DNA of 64,000 bases from Myroides odoratus (GCF_001549985.1 NZ_LROZ01000010.1:62001-126000); one strand, 5' to 3'. Shown: positions 36,407 to 45,059, numbered from the stretch's first letter. Program-made: numbers and translations. The notes: a model not told the origin generated them from the letters alone.

Positions 36407-37240
36407 TTATTCTTTTACTAAGTAAATTCCCTTTTCTGTCAACGTGATTTTTTTGTCTTTATACAATCCGCCAATAGCTTTTTTAAACATCTTTTTACTC
36501 ATGTTCAACACCGTGCGAATATCTTCTGGATGGCTATTATCAGACAAGCCTAAGAATCCATTATTTTCCACCAATGCAGCTAAAACTTGTTCTGCTCCAT
36601 CAGAAATTGCCTCTACACCTACACGTGTTCTCGATACATCAATTTTTCCATCTGGGCGAATATTCTTAATGTACCCCACAATACGATCACCAGTACGCAA
36701 ATCTTCAAAGACTTCATTCTTATACATCAGTCCTTTGTGTTTCTCATTAATGATAACGTTAATTCCTAAATCCGTAATATGTGAAACCACTAACTCTACT
36801 TCATCCCCAATATTAACGGTAATTGTATCATTATCCAAGAATTGATTCAAACGACTTGATCCAACAAGGCGATTCGACTTTTCATCCAACTGCATGTATA
36901 CCAAGTAATAATTTCCCTCTTTCATCGGACGTGCTTGTTCTGCAAATGGAACAAATAAATCCTTCTCCAATCCCATATCTAAAAATGCTCCAAACTGATT
37001 GGTAAAACTCACCTTCAATAAGGCAAATTCATTAAGGTAAATATAAGGTTCTAGTGTAGTTGCTACCGGTCTTTCTTCTTGATCCAAATAGACAAAAACA
37101 ACGATTTCATCCTCAACTTCTATATTTTTAGGTACATATTTATTTGGCAATAGAATATCCGTCTCTCCATCAGTCAAATACAAACCAATGCTCGTCTTTC
37201 TAGCTACTTTTAGCGTATTGTCATTTCCAATTTTAATCAT
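36407..37240 (-). CDS. CvfB-like S1-domain RNA-binding protein
   Basis: 277 residues with tandem S1-like OB folds and a C-terminal winged helix, as in CvfB/YitL proteins. The second S1 unit is GAFLDMGLEKDLFVPFAEQ and the third IGDEVELVVSHITDLGINVII with GLMYKNEVFEDLRTGDR. The end SKKMFKKAIGGLYKDKKI is the conserved family helix-turn-helix. CvfB binds RNA and modulates gene expression in Firmicutes; in Bacteroidota its target is unknown. It starts 15 nt after the stop of the dnaX tau frame, probably the same transcript. Confidence 0.88.
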   Translation of the reverse strand: MIKIGNDNTLKVARKTSIGLYLTDGETDILLPNKYVPKNIEVEDEIVVFVYLDQEERPVATTLEPYIYLNEFALLKVSFTNQFGAFLDMGLEKDLFVPFAEQARPMKEGNYYLVYMQLDEKSNRLVGSSRLNQFLDNDTITVNIGDEVELVVSHITDLGINVIINEKHKGLMYKNEVFEDLRTGDRIVGYIKNIRPDGKIDVSRTRVGVEAISDGAEQVLAALVENNGFLGLSDNSHPEDIRTVLNMSKKMFKKAIGGLYKDKKITLTEKGIYLVKE

Positions 37241-37255
37241 AACGATTAGATTTTA

Positions 37256-39114
37256 CTAGTATTTAAATTCTAGATCAAAGATTTCTTTCATATACTGCAT
37301 AGCAGGATTTAGCTCAATAAAACGAACCAATTTATCATCTTTATCTAGTACTCTTTTTTGAATTTTAACTTCTTCGTTTACTGTGATTTCAATTTCCAAA
37401 TCATAGTTACTTAGCTTTTTACGTAAATAATTAACCAAGTCGAACTTATTCTCATCAAAGCTTAATTTTGATCCTTCATTAGGCATCACTAAAGAAACCG
37501 ATGTTCCACTTAATACAGGAGGAACCATCCCCATCAAGGATGACATTAACATAAATCCTGATCGCGCTAATTTATCCGCATACTTATTCCATTCGGCCAT
37601 GAATTGTTCTACTGTGAAAGGCTCCTTTGGCAAATCATCCGGATTGACTACCTTTTTCTCTAAAGAGGATTCCATCTCTTTACGAGCACGGATACTAGAT
37701 AATGAAAGTGCTGAGACCTTTTTTTCAACTGGTGCAGCTGGCGTAACAGGATCAACAGCAAATAGCGCTGGTGATTCTGCAGCGTGCTCTTCCACAGCTG
37801 TTGTAGCTATAGGTTCTGATTGAGAGAAAGCGAGCGTATGAACTTCCTGACTAGGCGCCTCATCTTCTTGTACCTCTTCCACAACGGCTGATACTACTTG
37901 CTCGGTTGCTGGTATAGCAACAAGCGGTGCCAGTTGTTCAGTTACTGGTGTTACTCCAGTTGCAATAGAAGCTGTTGGCAATTCAATAGGCGCTAACGGT
38001 TCAATTGCCGTTAGTGCTTGAGCAGGAATTATGAAAGATTTATCTTTTTTTTTTCGCCTTCATAAGATAAAGACGCCAATTTCATTAGACACAACTCAAC
38101 GAGTAAGCGTTGATTCTGACTTGCTTTATACTTCAAATCAGCCTCATTAGCCAAATCGATTGCATCAAGTAACAACCCAACACTAGCTTTATTCGCTTGT
38201 TCTGTAAACAACTGTCTACCATGCTCTCCTACTTCTAAAAGAGCTGCTGTTTCCGGTGTTTTACACACCATTAAGTTTCTAAAGTGAGAAGCTAAACCAG
38301 CGATAAAATGTTGTCCATCAAATCCCTTTGCCAATATCATATCGAATGAAGTCAATAAAGCAGGAATATTATTGGCCAAAATCAAATCCGTCACGCGAAT
38401 ATAGTACTCAAAGTCAAGTACATTCAGATTTTCTGCAACTGCTTGTCTAGTTAGGTTTTTCCCGCAATACGAAACGACACGGTCAAAAATAGATAATGCA
38501 TCGCGCATGGCTCCATCTGCCTTTTGTGCAATGATACGCAAGGCATCGCTTTCATAGGCAATCCCCTGACTATTGGCCACTAAAGCCAAATGATCTGCTG
38601 CATCAGCAATGGTAATTCTTTTGAAATCAAATATTTGACAACGCGATAAAATCGTTGGTATAATTTTGTGTTTCTCTGTAGTTGCTAAAATAAAAATAGC
38701 ATGACGAGGCGGTTCTTCTAATGTTTTCAAAAACGCATTAAATGCTGCTGTTGACAACATATGAACCTCGTCTATAATATAGACTTTATATTTACCTGTT
38801 TGAGGAGGTATACGCACTTGATCGATAAGATTTCGAATATCGTCAACGGAGTTATTCGATGCAGCATCCAATTCAAATACATTGAAGGTAAAATCTTCGG
38901 TAGGATCATCATACCCTACTTGATTAATCTTACGAGCCAAAATACGCGCACAAGTAGTTTTTCCAACTCCTCTCGGACCTGTAAACAACAATGCCTGCGC
39001 TAGATGATTGCTCTCTATAGCATTTACTAAAGTATTGGTAATGGCTTGCTGTCCTACAACCTCTTGAAAAGTTTGTGGTCTATATTTTCTTGCTGATACG
39101 ATAAATTGTTCCAT
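37256..39114 (-). CDS. dnaX: DNA polymerase III tau subunit (via -1 frameshift)
   Basis: The full product is read from 39114 to the A10 run at 38045-38054, then in the -1 frame from 38044 to 37256, giving about 619 residues. After the clamp-loader part come DKSFIIPAQALTAIEP, an Ala/Pro/Glu-rich linker (about 360-450) and a C-terminal domain (PFTVEQFMAEWNKYADKLAR ... FDLEFKY). Tau C-termini of this sort hold the helicase and polymerase contacts. The downstream frame has no ATG or other plausible start, and is in frame with the slippery site for its whole length. It is therefore the second half of dnaX and not a separate gene. Confidence 0.85.
37992..38014 (-). promoter_or_regulatory. Stem-loop downstream of the dnaX slippery site
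   Basis: On the minus strand CTAACGG-N9-CCGTTAG, extendable by GC/GC past one mismatch, starts 29 nt after the slippery heptamer. E. coli has a closer stem; the role of this one as a stimulator is a suggestion. Confidence 0.4.
38029..39114 (-). CDS. dnaX: DNA polymerase III gamma subunit (zero-frame product)
   Basis: 361 residues. Walker A GPRGVGKTT (46-54), ELDAASNNS (81-89), Walker B DEVH (115-118), sensor ATTEKHKI and the SRC motif (157-159), then clamp-loader domains II and III. The four cysteines of the zinc module found in E. coli DnaX between Walker A and DAASN are absent (KINQVGYDDPTEDF instead). Zero-frame reading ends EGEKKKINLS at 38029, just after the slippery run, which would give the short gamma form. 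It loads the sliding clamp at the replication fork. A good promoter lies at 39131-39161. Confidence 0.93.
   Translation of the reverse strand: MEQFIVSARKYRPQTFQEVVGQQAITNTLVNAIESNHLAQALLFTGPRGVGKTTCARILARKINQVGYDDPTEDFTFNVFELDAASNNSVDDIRNLIDQVRIPPQTGKYKVYIIDEVHMLSTAAFNAFLKTLEEPPRHAIFILATTEKHKIIPTILSRCQIFDFKRITIADAADHLALVANSQGIAYESDALRIIAQKADGAMRDALSIFDRVVSYCGKNLTRQAVAENLNVLDFEYYIRVTDLILANNIPALLTSFDMILAKGFDGQHFIAGLASHFRNLMVCKTPETAALLEVGEHGRQLFTEQANKASVGLLLDAIDLANEADLKYKASQNQRLLVELCLMKLASLSYEGEKKKINLS
38044..38054 (-). other. dnaX: -1 frameshift site in dnaX (A10-G run)
   Basis: The minus strand reads GAA AAA AAA AAG ATA in frame. The in-phase heptamer A AAA AAG (38050-38044) is identical to the E. 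coli dnaX signal. The -1 frame stays open for about 260 codons. An SD-like AAGG lies a few bases upstream. A run of ten A also permits transcriptional slippage, the mechanism known for Thermus dnaX. Confidence 0.8.
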
Positions 39115-39130
39115 AAAATCACTATTACTG

Positions 39131-39161
39131 CAAAGGTAGCTTAATTTTTATAAAGCCAAAA
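39131..39161 (-). promoter_or_regulatory. Bacteroidota promoter of dnaX
   Basis: On the minus strand TTTTG (39161-39157) and TACCTTTG (39138-39131) are separated by 18 nt, matching the TTG/TAnnTTTG pattern. The ATG follows 16 nt after the -7 box. Confidence 0.65.
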
Positions 39162-39857
39162 CTATTCCCTTAATTCAAGTGGAAAAAACTCTTCTTCTGA
39201 AATTTTTATTTCCCACATTTTTCTCAATGCATTAAAATTAATTTTTTCCTTCCCTGCGCTGCGCTCTAATTGATACGTATAGAATAAGAATTGCAATTGC
39301 GTCTCAATGTAAAAATCTTGCAAATCACTGTCGGGATGATATTCTGACTTCAAATCCAAACTAAAGGTCTTTGCTGTAGTATTAGACCAAAAAGCCGTCC
39401 AACCACTTCTAAATTCTTTAATTAAAGTAAAGGTGGTCTCCCCTGTCTCGCGGTGAATTAATTTCAACAAAATCTTTCCATCCTTGCGCGATAATTTTTT
39501 TAATTTATCCTTAAACTGACTCTCAAGATACTTCTGAGAGCGTTTTATATACTGTCTTTTCTGTTTATTGGTTTCTAATTTTTCTAAATTCTCATTTAGT
39601 ATAAGCAGGTTTTCAGCTGTTGCACGGGCATAAGGATACACTCTGCGAATGCGATTGCGCAAGATATTCATGTCCTGGCGATACTGATCTTCTTTTGTAT
39701 TGGAACCAATATAAATCTCTGGAATACTATACTTTAGCGTATCATCTTCTATCTCAACCATGGGCACTAAACTAGGCACTGGCTTCAACTCCTCTTCCTG
39801 TGCTTGAACAGAGGTCATACTAAAGAAGACAAAAAAATAAAAATACAGTTTTTTCAT
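39162..39857 (-). CDS. DUF4294 domain protein, exported
   Basis: 231 residues with a signal peptide (MKKLYFYFFVFFSMTSVQAQ), then the DUF4294 core: IYIGSNTKEDQYRQDMNILRNRIRRVYPYARATAENL, KYLESQFKDKLKKLSRKDGKILLKLIHRETG and FRSGWTAFWSNTTAKTF. The domain is widespread in Bacteroidota and of unknown function. It is probably periplasmic or envelope-associated. Its divergent promoter region with the M42 peptidase is well formed (39874-39922). Confidence 0.88.
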   Translation of the reverse strand: MKKLYFYFFVFFSMTSVQAQEEELKPVPSLVPMVEIEDDTLKYSIPEIYIGSNTKEDQYRQDMNILRNRIRRVYPYARATAENLLILNENLEKLETNKQKRQYIKRSQKYLESQFKDKLKKLSRKDGKILLKLIHRETGETTFTLIKEFRSGWTAFWSNTTAKTFSLDLKSEYHPDSDLQDFYIETQLQFLFYTYQLERSAGKEKINFNALRKMWEIKISEEEFFPLELRE

Positions 39858-39873
39858 ATGTTAAAAATATAAC

Positions 39874-39905
39874 CAAATGTAAAGAATTAGATTGAGTATT
39901 TCCAA
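39874..39905 (-). promoter_or_regulatory. Bacteroidota promoter of the DUF4294 gene
   Basis: Minus strand: TTG (39905-39903), 21 nt, TACATTTG (39881-39874). It overlaps the plus-strand promoter of the divergent M42 gene. Confidence 0.55.
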
Positions 39906-39922
39906 GCGAATCAGTACATTCG
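39892..39922 (+). promoter_or_regulatory. Bacteroidota promoter of the M42 peptidase gene
   Basis: TTG (39892-39894), 20 nt, TACATTCG (39915-39922; one mismatch to TAnnTTTG). ATG at 39937. Confidence 0.5.
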
Positions 39923-39936
39923 TGTAAAAAATAATC

Positions 39937-41028
39937 ATGGATAAAAATACAATATTAAATCAGGACTCCCTGCATTTTTTAGAGGCCTATTTAAATAATG
40001 CTTCTCCTACTGGACACGAACACGTAGGGCAAAAACTGTGGATGAGTTATTTAGAACCTTATGTAGATACTTTTATCACCGATACGTATGGCAATGCTGT
40101 AGGTGTAATTAATCCAGATGCAGCGTATAAAGTGGTTATTGAAGGACATGCGGATGAGATTTCATGGTATGTGAAGCACATTACAGAAGATGGATTTATC
40201 CACGTTGTACGCAATGGAGGAAGTGATCATATGATTGCTCCATCAAAACGCGTAAATATCCATACCCCTAAGGGAATTATAGAAGGAGTATTTGGTTGGC
40301 CTGCCATCCACATTCGAAATAGAGCTGGAAAAGAGGAATCTCCAAAAATCGAAACTAATTTTATCGATGTTGGATGTGACAGCAAACAGGAAGTTTTAAA
40401 CCTCGGAATTCACATTGGTTGTGTAATTACCTACCCAGATACATTTACCGTATTAAACGGCAAACGTTGGGTATGTAGAGCCTTAGATAATCGCATTGGC
40501 GGTTTTATGATTGCTGAAGTAGCGCGTTTATTAAAAGAAAACAAAAAGGAATTACCTTTTGGACTTTATATTGTCAATGCGGTTCAAGAAGAAGTTGGTT
40601 TACGTGGTGCAGAAATGATTACACAAACCATCAAACCCAATGTAGCAATCGTAACTGACGTCTGCCACGATTCAAATACCCCAATGGTAGACAAGAATAT
40701 TGAAGGAGATAATACGATTGGAAAAGGACCTGTTATTGCTTATGCACCTGCTGTACAAAATAATTTACGCACCTTAATTGAGCAAACAGCTGAAAAAAAT
40801 CAGATTCCCTTTCAACGCAACGCCTTATCTCGCATAACAGGGACAGATACCGATGCTTTCGCTTATAGCAATGGCGGTGTGGCTTCTGCTTTAATTTCAT
40901 TGCCTTTGCGCTATATGCACACAACGGTAGAAATGATTCACCGTCAGGATGTAGAACATACCATTCAGTTGATTTACCATACACTTTTACAAATAGAAAA
41001 CGGAGAAACTTTTTCTTATTTTAAATAG
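39937..41028 (+). CDS. M42 family glutamyl aminopeptidase-like metallopeptidase
   Basis: 363 residues. Metal ligands of the M42/PepA-type fold are visible: His in VIEGHADEISW, Asp in CRALDNRIGGF, the Glu pair in NAVQEEVGLRGAEM, Asp in IVTDVCHDS and His in RYMHTTVEMIH. The family forms tetrahedral dodecamers that trim peptides in the cytoplasm. Specificity cannot be read from sequence. Single gene with a divergent promoter; followed directly by a repeat-filled gap. Confidence 0.9.
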   Translation: MDKNTILNQDSLHFLEAYLNNASPTGHEHVGQKLWMSYLEPYVDTFITDTYGNAVGVINPDAAYKVVIEGHADEISWYVKHITEDGFIHVVRNGGSDHMIAPSKRVNIHTPKGIIEGVFGWPAIHIRNRAGKEESPKIETNFIDVGCDSKQEVLNLGIHIGCVITYPDTFTVLNGKRWVCRALDNRIGGFMIAEVARLLKENKKELPFGLYIVNAVQEEVGLRGAEMITQTIKPNVAIVTDVCHDSNTPMVDKNIEGDNTIGKGPVIAYAPAVQNNLRTLIEQTAEKNQIPFQRNALSRITGTDTDAFAYSNGGVASALISLPLRYMHTTVEMIHRQDVEHTIQLIYHTLLQIENGETFSYFK

Positions 41029-41029
41029 G

Positions 41030-41300
41030 TGAGGTTTGTTTTTTGTGAAGTTTGTGAGATTTGTTTTTTTGTGAGGTTTGCTCTTTGTGAGATCTGCTCA
41101 CCGCCTTACCATCTTACAGCATTTCGCCATCTCACCAACTTCACAAAAAACTCCTTTCCCATAAAAGGTTTGCTCTTTGTGAGGTTTGTGAGGTTTGTAA
41201 GGTTTGTTCTTTGTGAGATCTGCTCACCGCCTCACCATCTCACCATCTCACCGCATTTCACTGCCTCACCAACTTCACAAAAAGACTCCTTTCCTCTCTC
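41030..41300. repeat. CTCACC-rich intergenic repeat, two tandem units
   Basis: Two similar units (about 41074-41167 and about 41190-41305) share GGTTTG-TCTTTGTGAG, then ATCTGCTCACCGCC, strings of CTCACC-type octamers, AACTTCACAAAAA and CTCCTTTCC-CATAAAA. An open frame from a GTG at 41029 passes through it, but its translation is a low-complexity Cys/Phe/Arg series and is not a gene. The same family recurs at 45060-45360. Confidence 0.8.
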
Positions 41301-41312
41301 CATAAAAAAACC

Positions 41313-41320
41313 TACTTTTG
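41313..41320 (+). promoter_or_regulatory. Bacteroidota -7 box for the MFS exporter
   Basis: TACTTTTG (perfect), 24 nt before the ATG at 41344, immediately after the repeat. Supports 41344 as the true start. Confidence 0.55.
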
Positions 41321-41343
41321 CAGATTCATTAATTTTAAATTAT

Positions 41344-42531
41344 ATGCCACAAAATAATAAGAATAATTTTTTCTTTTTAGTGTATTTAGCAGGTTTGAGT
41401 ATCATTGGTTTCTTAGCTACAGATATGTATCTCCCTGCCTTTGAACAAATGCGTGTCGATTTAGATACAACCAAAAGTAGCATTAGTGCTACCTTGAGCT
41501 TATTTTTAGCAGGTTATGCTATAGCTCAATTGCTTTGGGGCCCCATTTCAGATAAAATTGGAAAGCCCAAAACCATCACGATCGGATTGCTCATTTTTAC
41601 TTTATCCTCTTTAGCCATCTTTTTTACGGAAAGTGTTACGGCCTTTTTAGTATTGCGCTTAGTACAGGCCATCGGTGTTTGTGCAGCAGCAGTTAGTTGG
41701 CAAGCCTTAGTAGTAGAGCGTTACCCAAAAGAACAAACCAATCGCGTTTTTGCTACAATCATGCCTTTAGTTGCATTATCTCCAGCTTTAGCTCCATTGT
41801 TAGGAGTCTATTTACTTGAACATTTTGGATGGCGATCTATCTTTATAACCTTAGCTGGTATTGCAGTATTGCTAATCCTATACACCTTTACGGTCAAGAA
41901 TACTCAATCCCATGCAATTAACTCTGAATCAAGGGAATCATCAGAAGAAGAGCAGAAAACCTATTGGAGCATGCTACAATCTAAACCGTATGTGGGCAAT
42001 GTCATGATTTATGCTTTCTGTTCCGCCGCTTTTTTTGCTTGGCTGACAGGATCTCCTTTCTTTTTAAAAGAAATGGGCTATAGCGAAGGAGAAATCGGTT
42101 TTAGCTTTGTTCCACAGACCATTGCCTTTCTAATTGGTGGTTTTGGTTATCGAACACTTTCAGCTAAAATAGATGGCACAAAATTAATCGCCTATTTTGT
42201 TAGCTTATTTGCATTAGCTATTGCCGTTACAGCCTTTTTAGCGATTTTTACGACACCTACCCTAACGAGTTTGTTAATTCCATTTTGTTTTATGGCTTTA
42301 GCTAATGGAGCTTGCTATCCTATTGTTGTGGCAGAAGCACTTAAATTGTTTCCCCATCAATCAGGGAAGGCTGCCGCCTTACAGAACACCATTCAATTAG
42401 GTATGTGTTTCGTTGCTAGTGCTATTGTATCTCTATTTTCCAAAGATGCGCTTTTATCCACGGCTTTAGTGATGGTTGGAACAATTCCATTTGCCTTTTG
42501 GGCTTATACCTGGACAAAAAAAGTAAAATAG
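41344..42531 (+). CDS. Bcr/CflA family MFS drug exporter
   Basis: 395 residues from the ATG at 41344. The first membrane helix (FFFLVYLAGLSIIGFLATDMYLPAF) is the standard Bcr/CflA beginning with its D-M-Y-L-P motif. About twelve membrane helices follow. MFS motif A is seen in LLWGPISDKIGKPKTI, and the drug-export signature in AAVSWQALVVERYP. Expected to extrude chloramphenicol/bicyclomycin-like compounds or other small molecules by proton antiport. The open frame back to 41029 is repeat sequence and is excluded. Confidence 0.9.
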   Translation: MPQNNKNNFFFLVYLAGLSIIGFLATDMYLPAFEQMRVDLDTTKSSISATLSLFLAGYAIAQLLWGPISDKIGKPKTITIGLLIFTLSSLAIFFTESVTAFLVLRLVQAIGVCAAAVSWQALVVERYPKEQTNRVFATIMPLVALSPALAPLLGVYLLEHFGWRSIFITLAGIAVLLILYTFTVKNTQSHAINSESRESSEEEQKTYWSMLQSKPYVGNVMIYAFCSAAFFAWLTGSPFFLKEMGYSEGEIGFSFVPQTIAFLIGGFGYRTLSAKIDGTKLIAYFVSLFALAIAVTAFLAIFTTPTLTSLLIPFCFMALANGACYPIVVAEALKLFPHQSGKAAALQNTIQLGMCFVASAIVSLFSKDALLSTALVMVGTIPFAFWAYTWTKKVK

Positions 42532-42551
42532 CAGATTATATTCTTACTATA

Positions 42552-42581
42552 AAAGGGTCTTTCGTTAGCGAAAGACCCTTT
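42552..42581. terminator. Bidirectional intrinsic terminator
   Basis: AAAGGGTCTTTCG / CGAAAGACCCTTT, a 13-bp perfect stem with a 4-nt loop. It lies between the MFS gene (+) and a small membrane protein gene (-). Confidence 0.88.
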
Positions 42582-42591
42582 GTGTTTATGC

Positions 42592-42738
42592 TTATTTCTT
42601 CTTTGTTCCTTTGCTAATTGCAAGTAAACCTGGACCTAATAACAGTAAAAATAAAGGATTATATTGACTAGTTAGAAATGCATAGATTAAAATCAATACG
42701 AGCATTCCTCCAACGATAAGAATACTAATTTTATTCAT
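42592..42738 (-). CDS. Small membrane protein, 48 residues
   Basis: MNKISILIVGGMLVLILIYA then FLTSQYNPLFLLLLGPGLLA and a basic tail ISKGTKKK: two hydrophobic segments, the second probably re-entering or spanning, with the basic end cytoplasmic. Its ATG (42738) lies inside the last codons of the lipoprotein gene ending at 42731, an 8-base overlap that indicates translational coupling. No known family. A strong terminator follows, so the pair forms a two-gene operon. Confidence 0.6.
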   Translation of the reverse strand: MNKISILIVGGMLVLILIYAFLTSQYNPLFLLLLGPGLLAISKGTKKK

Positions 42739-43498
42739 TCCACAAAAATAAAGAGTATCTCAGTGTAGAAAAATAAACCCCTAAAAGCAATTTTGTTTCA
42801 TCACTATATTCTTGTTTAATAAGTTCACTGCGCTCGAACTTCTTAATAAAAGAGATTACATCTTCTTTCGCCGAAAGAACCTCTAAGTGCTGAAAAAAAT
42901 CAATATACATTTCTTGATTAATTTCTTTTGGCAACAGTTCAAGTGTATATTCAATAACATCAGAATGGGATGCTGATTTTAACTTTTCAATATCTTCTTT
43001 CACTTTATTAGAAATTAAAAGAGGTGCAGTAAAACCATACTGTTCTTTATTTGTTTCTAAAAAAGAAAAATAAGCTTCTTCATTATAGAAAGCATACTTC
43101 TCTTTATAATCTATCACAATTTGATTGTGAATAACACCAATTTCATCAACATAATTATCGTTTATAATCATAGATTGACTAAATGTATAATCATTCTCTA
43201 TGGGAACCTCATAACTATCTGCATAAGCAATTGAAGCTCCTGCTCCACCAACAATTGCACCTAACAAAACTGCACCTGCAGCTACAGGAGCTGCAGGAGT
43301 CCATCCAAGCCATCCAGCAACACTCGCAACAGAACCTGCACCACCTAAAGCACCTGCGGCATCAACAAATGCAGTATTCCAAAAACCTTTTCCCTGAATT
43401 TTGTAATTTTGATTACGATCAAAATCTAACTTTTTACCTTCTGATTCACAGGAAAGAAAAACAAAAGACAAGCTTAAAAAAAATAAAAATTTACTCAT
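42731..43498 (-). CDS. Lipoprotein with glycine-zipper segment
   Basis: 255 residues. Lipoprotein signal MSKFLFFLSLSFVFLSC (lipobox VFLSC). Residues about 45-95 are Gly/Ala-rich and hydrophobic (DAAGALGGAGSVASVAGWLG and APVAAGAVLLGAIVGGAGAS), like double-glycine bacteriocin or glycine-zipper segments that insert into membranes. The remaining C-terminal part (about 100-255) is helical and acidic (YKEKYAFYNEEAYFSFLE). No catalytic motif. Coupled to the 48-residue membrane protein at 42592. Function unknown; a role in envelope integrity or contact antagonism would be speculation. Confidence 0.65.
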   Translation of the reverse strand: MSKFLFFLSLSFVFLSCESEGKKLDFDRNQNYKIQGKGFWNTAFVDAAGALGGAGSVASVAGWLGWTPAAPVAAGAVLLGAIVGGAGASIAYADSYEVPIENDYTFSQSMIINDNYVDEIGVIHNQIVIDYKEKYAFYNEEAYFSFLETNKEQYGFTAPLLISNKVKEDIEKLKSASHSDVIEYTLELLPKEINQEMYIDFFQHLEVLSAKEDVISFIKKFERSELIKQEYSDETKLLLGVYFSTLRYSLFLWNE

Positions 43499-43664
43499 AA
43501 TATTTTGGTTTAGATTAAAAAAATTTTGCCCAATTGAACAAATAACATCAACTTCTATACCGCATCAAAAACAAAACCAAACTCACTTTTTTCTTTTCTT
43601 TTAACTTAAACAACAATACATCAATCAATTACTTAAAAAAAAAGCAACTAAAAATAATTATAAC

Positions 43665-43700
43665 AAAAAAGACTGAGTTAAAATTAACTCAGTCTTTTTT
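43665..43700 (-). terminator. Intrinsic terminator, long palindrome
   Basis: A 17-bp perfect stem (A6-GACTGAGTTAA and complement) with a 2-nt loop, ending in T6. It sits 35 nt after the stop of the lipoprotein gene at 43735. Confidence 0.9.
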
Positions 43701-43734
43701 GTTATTTTTTTCATTAAGTTTTTCATCAAAAAAA

Positions 43735-44223
43735 TTACTCAATCAAAAATCGAATATCTTTATTGTACTTTTTATCGACAACCAAAATCGTATAGGGATA
43801 TATCGCTTGGGCTAATTCTTTTTCTTCTTCTTGTAAACAATAAGTCAGCTCAATAAAATCTTCTTTTTCTTTTAAGCTTACAATGGAAAATTCCGTTTCT
43901 AAAGTACTGGGAATGCCGACCAAAGCCAAAACAAACGATTTCGAAAAATCAATATTTTGTTGATCTAGCAGCGTCTGATTGGGATCAAACAACGTAGCAA
44001 ACTGAGCTTGACTAGTTATTTTTACATGGCGCACTCCTTGCTTGGGCTGTTGCTTTTTCAACACATATCCCCCGTTCTTTTCATAGGGCACCGTTGTTAC
44101 CTTATACAGCTTGATTTCATCCTGTTGACTCTTCTCTGCTATTTTCCCCTCTTTCTTTTCTTGCTTACATTGCACTAGTGTAAGGCTTACTCCCATCAAC
44201 AATATATATAGTATGCTTCTCAT
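43735..44223 (-). CDS. Putative lipoprotein of unknown function
   Basis: 162 residues. Signal MRSILYILLMGVSLTLVQC with lipobox TLVQC, then a charged tether KQEKKEGKIAEKSQQDEI. The body is a beta-rich single domain (HVKITSQAQFATLFDPNQTL, SFVLALVGIPSTLETEFSIV) ending in YTILVVDKKYNKDIRFLIE. The pattern FSKSFVLALVGIPS resembles protease-complex-like or 'PrcB'-type small domains, but I cannot confirm this. Single gene with its own terminator. Confidence 0.6.
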   Translation of the reverse strand: MRSILYILLMGVSLTLVQCKQEKKEGKIAEKSQQDEIKLYKVTTVPYEKNGGYVLKKQQPKQGVRHVKITSQAQFATLFDPNQTLLDQQNIDFSKSFVLALVGIPSTLETEFSIVSLKEKEDFIELTYCLQEEEKELAQAIYPYTILVVDKKYNKDIRFLIE

Positions 44224-44521
44224 TTTTTTCTTTCTAACTATAACGTTCGAAACAAGTCAAAACGTATACCTTAATTTTATTTTCGTTATTTTTAATTAAA
44301 TTTCACTTAATTGTGTTAACAAATGTAAGTAAAATTAATTTTAAAACAACTTTACAAGACATCTTTTATTCAAATGCCACTTACATCTGTTTAAATTTAT
44401 TAATAAAAGTAAAAATAAAGAATAATTAGTGATAATTCATTCCTTTTACTAGTTTTGCTTATGAAAAAGAACGATTTTTAAAATTTATGGGAAATAATGC
44501 CCTTGTACAACTTGAAATACT

Positions 44522-45058
44522 ATGTGTAGATATGCTATGATAGCCTATAAACCGCATTATGCGTGTTTTGATTGTCAAAAAACGTTCAAACGCCGGCTGT
44601 GGGTTGATATTAAAAAAGGTACTAAAGTAGATACCGTAGCCAAATGTCCACAATGTGGAAGTATAATGGCGAATATGGGGAAAGATTTTGAAGCACCTAA
44701 AAAAGGAGACAACAAAGCTTGGCAACACATCAAAGATTCATTTGTTGTAGGGATTACCTGGCATTCTTGTGGCTGTACGGGTCCTGGGTATATTCCCAAA
44801 GACAAAACTGCCTTGCTTCTCTATTTAGAAGAAATAATCCAGAACTACCAAAAGGAGTTGCTTTTTTGGCGATCTCGTGTAGAACCTAAGACAAAACAAG
44901 ATAAAATAAAAGATGAGCAACGCAACTGGCACAAGTATGGCGTAATTAGACCCAATAGAAAAAAGGAAGTCATCACCAATGCTGAAGGGATTGCTCATTG
45001 GATCAATAAGATTAAAGCTGTTGAACTGATGATACTGAAGGTTAAAGAAGGAAAGTGA
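44522..45058 (+). CDS. Zinc-ribbon protein of unknown function
   Basis: 178 residues. Two Cys pairs form a probable zinc ribbon: CFDC at about residue 15 and CPQC at about 42. A further SCGC motif follows at about 82 (ITWHSCGCTGPGYIP). The C-terminal half is helical and basic (YLEEIIQNYQKELLFWRSR). No domain recognised. The preceding 298 bases (44224-44521) are AT-rich with no gene, and the following 360 bases are repeats. The relation to zinc or nucleic acid binding is inferred from the cysteines only. Confidence 0.6.
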   Translation: MCRYAMIAYKPHYACFDCQKTFKRRLWVDIKKGTKVDTVAKCPQCGSIMANMGKDFEAPKKGDNKAWQHIKDSFVVGITWHSCGCTGPGYIPKDKTALLLYLEEIIQNYQKELLFWRSRVEPKTKQDKIKDEQRNWHKYGVIRPNRKKEVITNAEGIAHWINKIKAVELMILKVKEGK

Positions 45059-45059
45059 G

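Noticed and set aside
37256..37981. Independent gene downstream of dnaX
   Set aside because: It has no ATG, begins at a TTG in mid-sequence, and is the -1 frame continuation of dnaX beyond the slippery run.
41029..41343. N-terminal extension of the MFS exporter starting at GTG 41029
   Set aside because: The translation is a low-complexity Cys/Phe/Arg repeat series from intergenic repeats. A perfect -7 box at 41313 and the family N-terminus support the ATG at 41344.
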